DNA of 64,000 nt, taken from Streptomyces fradiae ATCC 10745 = DSM 40063 (GTDB taxonomy: Bacteria; Actinomycetota; Actinomycetes; Streptomycetales; Streptomycetaceae). The notes beneath the pieces were generated by a model. It worked only from the letters and a program-made list of their open reading frames with translations. It did no database searches and was not told the DNA's origin. Of the stretch, positions 61,476 through 64,000 are shown piece by piece; positions within the stretch are counted from its first letter, which is position 1; every line of letters begins with the position of its first letter. The stretch is taken from contig NZ_CP023696.1 in NCBI RefSeq assembly GCF_008704425.1, forward strand, positions 3,086,501-3,150,500. Direction: 5' to 3'. Made by a program: the position numbers and the translations under genes.

Positions 61476-62341
61476 CCCCCGCACCCACACCGCCCACCTC
61501 CCCCACCTCCCTCACACCGCCCGCCCCACCCACGGCACCCACCCGACCCACCACACCGACCCGAGCCACTCCCCACCCCCACACCGTCACCCCCCTCCGG
61601 GTCCTGCACGCGGAGTGGTTCAAGCTCCTCTCCCTGCGCTCCTCCCGCATCACCGCCGCCACGGCGGTGGCCCTCGTCGTCGGCGTGGCGCTGCTGATGG
61701 GCGGCACGTACGAGTCGGGCGGGGGCGACTCGGACATCGACCCGGTGGTGATGGTGCTCCAGGGCACCCTGCTGTCGCAGATCTGCCTCGCCGTCCTCGG
61801 CATCCTGGTCACCGCGGGCGAGTACGCCACGGGCTCCATCCGCTCGACGCTGACCGCCGTACCGGCCCGCCTGCCCGTCCTGTGGGCGAAGGCGGCCGTC
61901 TTCACCGCGACGGCGTTCGCCGCCAGCCTCACCGCCGCCCTGGTCTCGTACCCCGCGGCGCAGTTCCTCCTCGCGGACACCGACAAGGCGGGCTCGCTGT
62001 GGGACGACGGCGTCCCGGCCGCGCTGGTGGGGAGTTCGGCGGGCGTCACGCTCGTTGCGCTCGTCGCCCTGGGTCTGGGCGCGCTGCTCCGCTCGGTGCC
62101 GGGTGCGCTCGGGGCGTTCATCGGCGGAGTCGTGGTCGTCCCCGAGATCCTGGGCGCCCTTCCCTATGAGGTGACGGAGCAGGCGGTGCGGTACTTCCCC
62201 ACACAGGCCGCGTACGCGCTCGGCTCGTCGACCCCGCTGCCGGGCGCGGCGTCACCGGGCGCGGCGCTGGCGGCGCTGCTGCTGTGGGCGGGCGGGACGC
62301 TGGCGCTCGCCGGGGTCCTGCTGCGGCGCCGCGACGTGTGA
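61472..62341 (+). CDS. ABC-2 type permease
   Basis: A 289-residue membrane protein with six helices after a 35-residue Pro/Thr-rich cytoplasmic start. 'VLHAEWFKLLSLRSSRITAA' and 'VTAGEYATGSIRSTLTAVPA' are typical of ABC-2 permeases paired with the ATPase type upstream. Substrate unknown. It is followed after 58 bases by the kinase gene. Confidence 0.9.
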   Translation: MTPAPTPPTSPTSLTPPAPPTAPTRPTTPTRATPHPHTVTPLRVLHAEWFKLLSLRSSRITAATAVALVVGVALLMGGTYESGGGDSDIDPVVMVLQGTLLSQICLAVLGILVTAGEYATGSIRSTLTAVPARLPVLWAKAAVFTATAFAASLTAALVSYPAAQFLLADTDKAGSLWDDGVPAALVGSSAGVTLVALVALGLGALLRSVPGALGAFIGGVVVVPEILGALPYEVTEQAVRYFPTQAAYALGSSTPLPGAASPGAALAALLLWAGGTLALAGVLLRRRDV

Positions 62342-62399
62342 CGGCACACGGGGCCGGGCGAGGGGGACCGGGCGACGAGGCCGAGACAGGACGTCGAGA

Positions 62400-63740
62400 A
62401 TGACTGACGAGAGCAGACGTACGACGATGGGCGGCATGGATCACCACCAGGCGGGCGGCGCGGGGGCGTTGACGGCCCGCGTGCAGGCGGCGCTGCACCG
62501 GGTGCGGGCGTTCGACGGGCGCCGCCCGCTGGTGTGGGACGCGATGCTGACGGGGTTCTTCGTGGTGGCCGCGCTGACGGAGGCGGGCGGCGGCTGGCGG
62601 AACACCGCCGCGGACCCCGACGTGCCGTCCGGACTGGTCACGGTCCTGAGCCTGTTCCTGTCGGTGCCGCTGCTGTGGCGCCGCCGCCACCCGCTGGCGG
62701 TGCTGGCGGTGATGGCCCCGGCGGCGCTGGTGAGCCAGTGGACGGGGGCGCTGCTCCAGGCGGCGCTGATCCAGCAGGTGGCCGTGTTCGGCGTGGCCCT
62801 GCGGCAGCCGCTGCGGCGGCTGTGGTGGGCGGTGGCGCTGCTGGCCCCGCCGCTGGTGGTGGGCGCGGTGCGGTTCCCCCGGGACGGGTGGGTCCAGTCG
62901 GTCGGGGCACCGCTGTGGCTGTTCGCCCTGGTGGTGCTCGGCGCGGTGGCCGTCCGCACCCGGCGCGAGTACACGGCGTCGCTGGTGGAGCGGGCGCGCC
63001 GGCTCGAAGTGGAGCGGGACCAGCAGGCCAGGCTGGCCGCGGCGGCGGAGCGGGCCCGCATCGCCCGCGAGATGCACGACATCATCGGCCACAACCTGTC
63101 GGTCATCACGGGGCTCGCGGACGGCGGCCGGTACGCGGCGGCGAAGTCCCCGGAGCGGGCCGCGCAGGCGCTGGACGGCATCGCGTCGACGAGCCGCCAG
63201 GCCCTGACGGAGCTGCGCCGCCTCCTCGGCGTCCTGCGCGACGACCCGTCCACACCCGGAGCGCCGGGGGAGCCGGGAGAGCCCGGGACCCCCACCGCAC
63301 CCGTGACGCCGCCGGAGCTGGCCCCGCAGCCCGCGCTGGCGGACCTGGACGAGCTGCTGGAGGGGGTGCGGGCGGCGGGCCTGCCGGTGCGCCACACGGT
63401 CCGCGGGGAGGCGCCTCCCCTGCCGCCGGGCCGCCAGCTGACAGTCTTCCGGGTGGTGCAGGAGGCGCTGACGAACACCCTCAAGCACGCGGGACCGGGG
63501 GCGACGGCGACGGTGGAGGTGTCGTACGAGGACGGTGGCGGGGTCGCCGTCACGGTCACCGACACGGGCGGCGGCGCGCGGACGCCCCCGGTGCCGGGCC
63601 CCCGCGCGGAGGGCCGCGGGCTGACGGGCATGCGGGAGCGCGCGGCGCTGTACGAGGGGGCCCTGGAAGCGGGCCCGCTGCCGCCCCCGGCCGCCGGCTG
63701 GCGCGTCCGCCTCTCCCTACCGAAGGATGCGGTGACATGA
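62400..63740 (+). CDS. DesK/NarX-type sensor histidine kinase
   Basis: A 446-residue kinase. Four or five membrane helices (about 45-190) with almost no outer domain, then a HisKA_3 dimerisation domain with the phospho-His in 'AREMHDIIGHNLSVI' and an ATP domain ('VVQEALTNTLKHAGPGATAT', 'RGLTGMRERAALY'). Kinases of this membrane-embedded type often sense drugs or the state of the adjacent ABC transporter. A Pro/Gly-rich insert lies at about 284-305. ATGA overlap with its regulator. Confidence 0.92.
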   Translation: MTDESRRTTMGGMDHHQAGGAGALTARVQAALHRVRAFDGRRPLVWDAMLTGFFVVAALTEAGGGWRNTAADPDVPSGLVTVLSLFLSVPLLWRRRHPLAVLAVMAPAALVSQWTGALLQAALIQQVAVFGVALRQPLRRLWWAVALLAPPLVVGAVRFPRDGWVQSVGAPLWLFALVVLGAVAVRTRREYTASLVERARRLEVERDQQARLAAAAERARIAREMHDIIGHNLSVITGLADGGRYAAAKSPERAAQALDGIASTSRQALTELRRLLGVLRDDPSTPGAPGEPGEPGTPTAPVTPPELAPQPALADLDELLEGVRAAGLPVRHTVRGEAPPLPPGRQLTVFRVVQEALTNTLKHAGPGATATVEVSYEDGGGVAVTVTDTGGGARTPPVPGPRAEGRGLTGMRERAALYEGALEAGPLPPPAAGWRVRLSLPKDAVT

Positions 63741-64000
63741 CGACGGTGCTCATCGTGGACGACCAGCCGCTGCAGCGGTTCGGCTTCCGCATGCTGCTGG
63801 AGAGCCAGGACGACCTGTCGGTCGCGGGCGAGGCCGGTACGGGCGGCGAGGCCGTCCGGCTGGCGGCCGAGACACGGCCGGACGTGGCGCTCATGGACAT
63901 CCGGATGCCGGGCATGGACGGCATCGAGGCGACCCGCCGGATCGTGGCGTCGGGGGGCCGCACGAGGGTGCTGATCCTGACGACGTTCGACCTGGACGAG
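63737..64000 (+). CDS. NarL/FixJ-family response regulator, N-terminal part (cut by window edge)
   Basis: The first 88 residues of a receiver domain: 'VLIVDDQPLQRFGFRMLLES', phosphorylation site in 'VALMDIRMPGMDGIEA', and 'VLILTTFDLDE' at the cut end. The LuxR-type DNA-binding domain lies beyond the window. It is the cognate partner of the overlapping kinase. Confidence 0.93.
   Translation, partial: MTTVLIVDDQPLQRFGFRMLLESQDDLSVAGEAGTGGEAVRLAAETRPDVALMDIRMPGMDGIEATRRIVASGGRTRVLILTTFDLDE

Overview
The window is high-GC (roughly 73%) actinobacterial chromosome, almost certainly Streptomyces. GTG starts and 4- or 8-base stop/start overlaps are common. Gene content is Streptomyces core: RsiG, a Nur-type Fur protein, GlnR, mycothiol synthase, ppk-CHAD-Nudix, pstSCAB, pit with a DUF47 partner, CsoR and a DUF397 protein. 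Gene order agrees with what I remember of the central S. coelicolor chromosome (glnR to ppk to pst to csoR). I saw no rRNA, tRNA, CRISPR array, insertion sequence or phage gene. Both ends are cut genes: an XRE regulator on the left and a NarL-type response regulator on the right.

Left part (1-24.8 kb). A partial XRE regulator, a DUF5710/HNH-like protein, an MFS transporter and an ATP-grasp enzyme precede a HelD-type RNA polymerase-recycling ATPase. The ATPase lies behind two overlapping TetR genes. A DrrA/DrrB-type drug ABC exporter diverges from the TetR pair, with twin palindromic operators in the gap. Then come an Eis-like acetyltransferase, the c-di-GMP-dependent anti-sigma RsiG, D-aminoacyl-tRNA deacylase, a YgfZ-type folate-binding protein, Nur, a nitrobindin-like protein and a 33-residue membrane peptide. 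An operon of three overlapping, mutually related membrane-anchored proteins follows. Next is a sulfur-handling group: DsrE-like protein, DUF1416 (SseC) protein, thiosulfate sulfurtransferase with a cysteine-containing leader peptide, and a MoaD/ThiS-like carrier. LmeA-like and repeat-rich membrane proteins and an alpha/beta hydrolase complete this part.

Middle part (24.8-48 kb). GlnR (nitrogen), a LacI regulator, and an HtrA-like protease beside an OmpR/HK pair; the protease has three 11-bp-spaced TTTCAG-like boxes upstream. Then a secreted 5'-nucleotidase, MshD and a phosphate block: ppk-CHAD-Nudix with a PHO box, pstSCAB with an extended PHO box, and, convergent to pst, pit with its DUF47 partner. 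CsoR carries its own operator. Small hypothetical proteins, a lipoprotein and a PAP2 phosphatase follow.

Right part (48-64 kb). A lytic transglycosylase/NlpC protein, a broken XRE regulator beside its DUF397 partner, and a small membrane protein with a near-perfect DasR (dre) site. Then a tightly packed operon resembling a type IV secretion/conjugation core: VirB2-, VirB8-, VirB6-, VirB3/VirB4N-like (SCO6880 family), a VirB4 ATPase, and a VirD4-like protein that appears to lack a Walker A motif. I see no relaxase, integrase or attachment site, so it looks like a resident system of unknown purpose; this is my best candidate for an undescribed system. The window ends with a GNAT acetyltransferase, an ABC transporter pair and a DesK/NarL-type two-component system.

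A recurring oddity is short tandem repeats, both between genes and in frame inside genes, where they code for Gly-, Pro-, Ala- or His-rich linkers.
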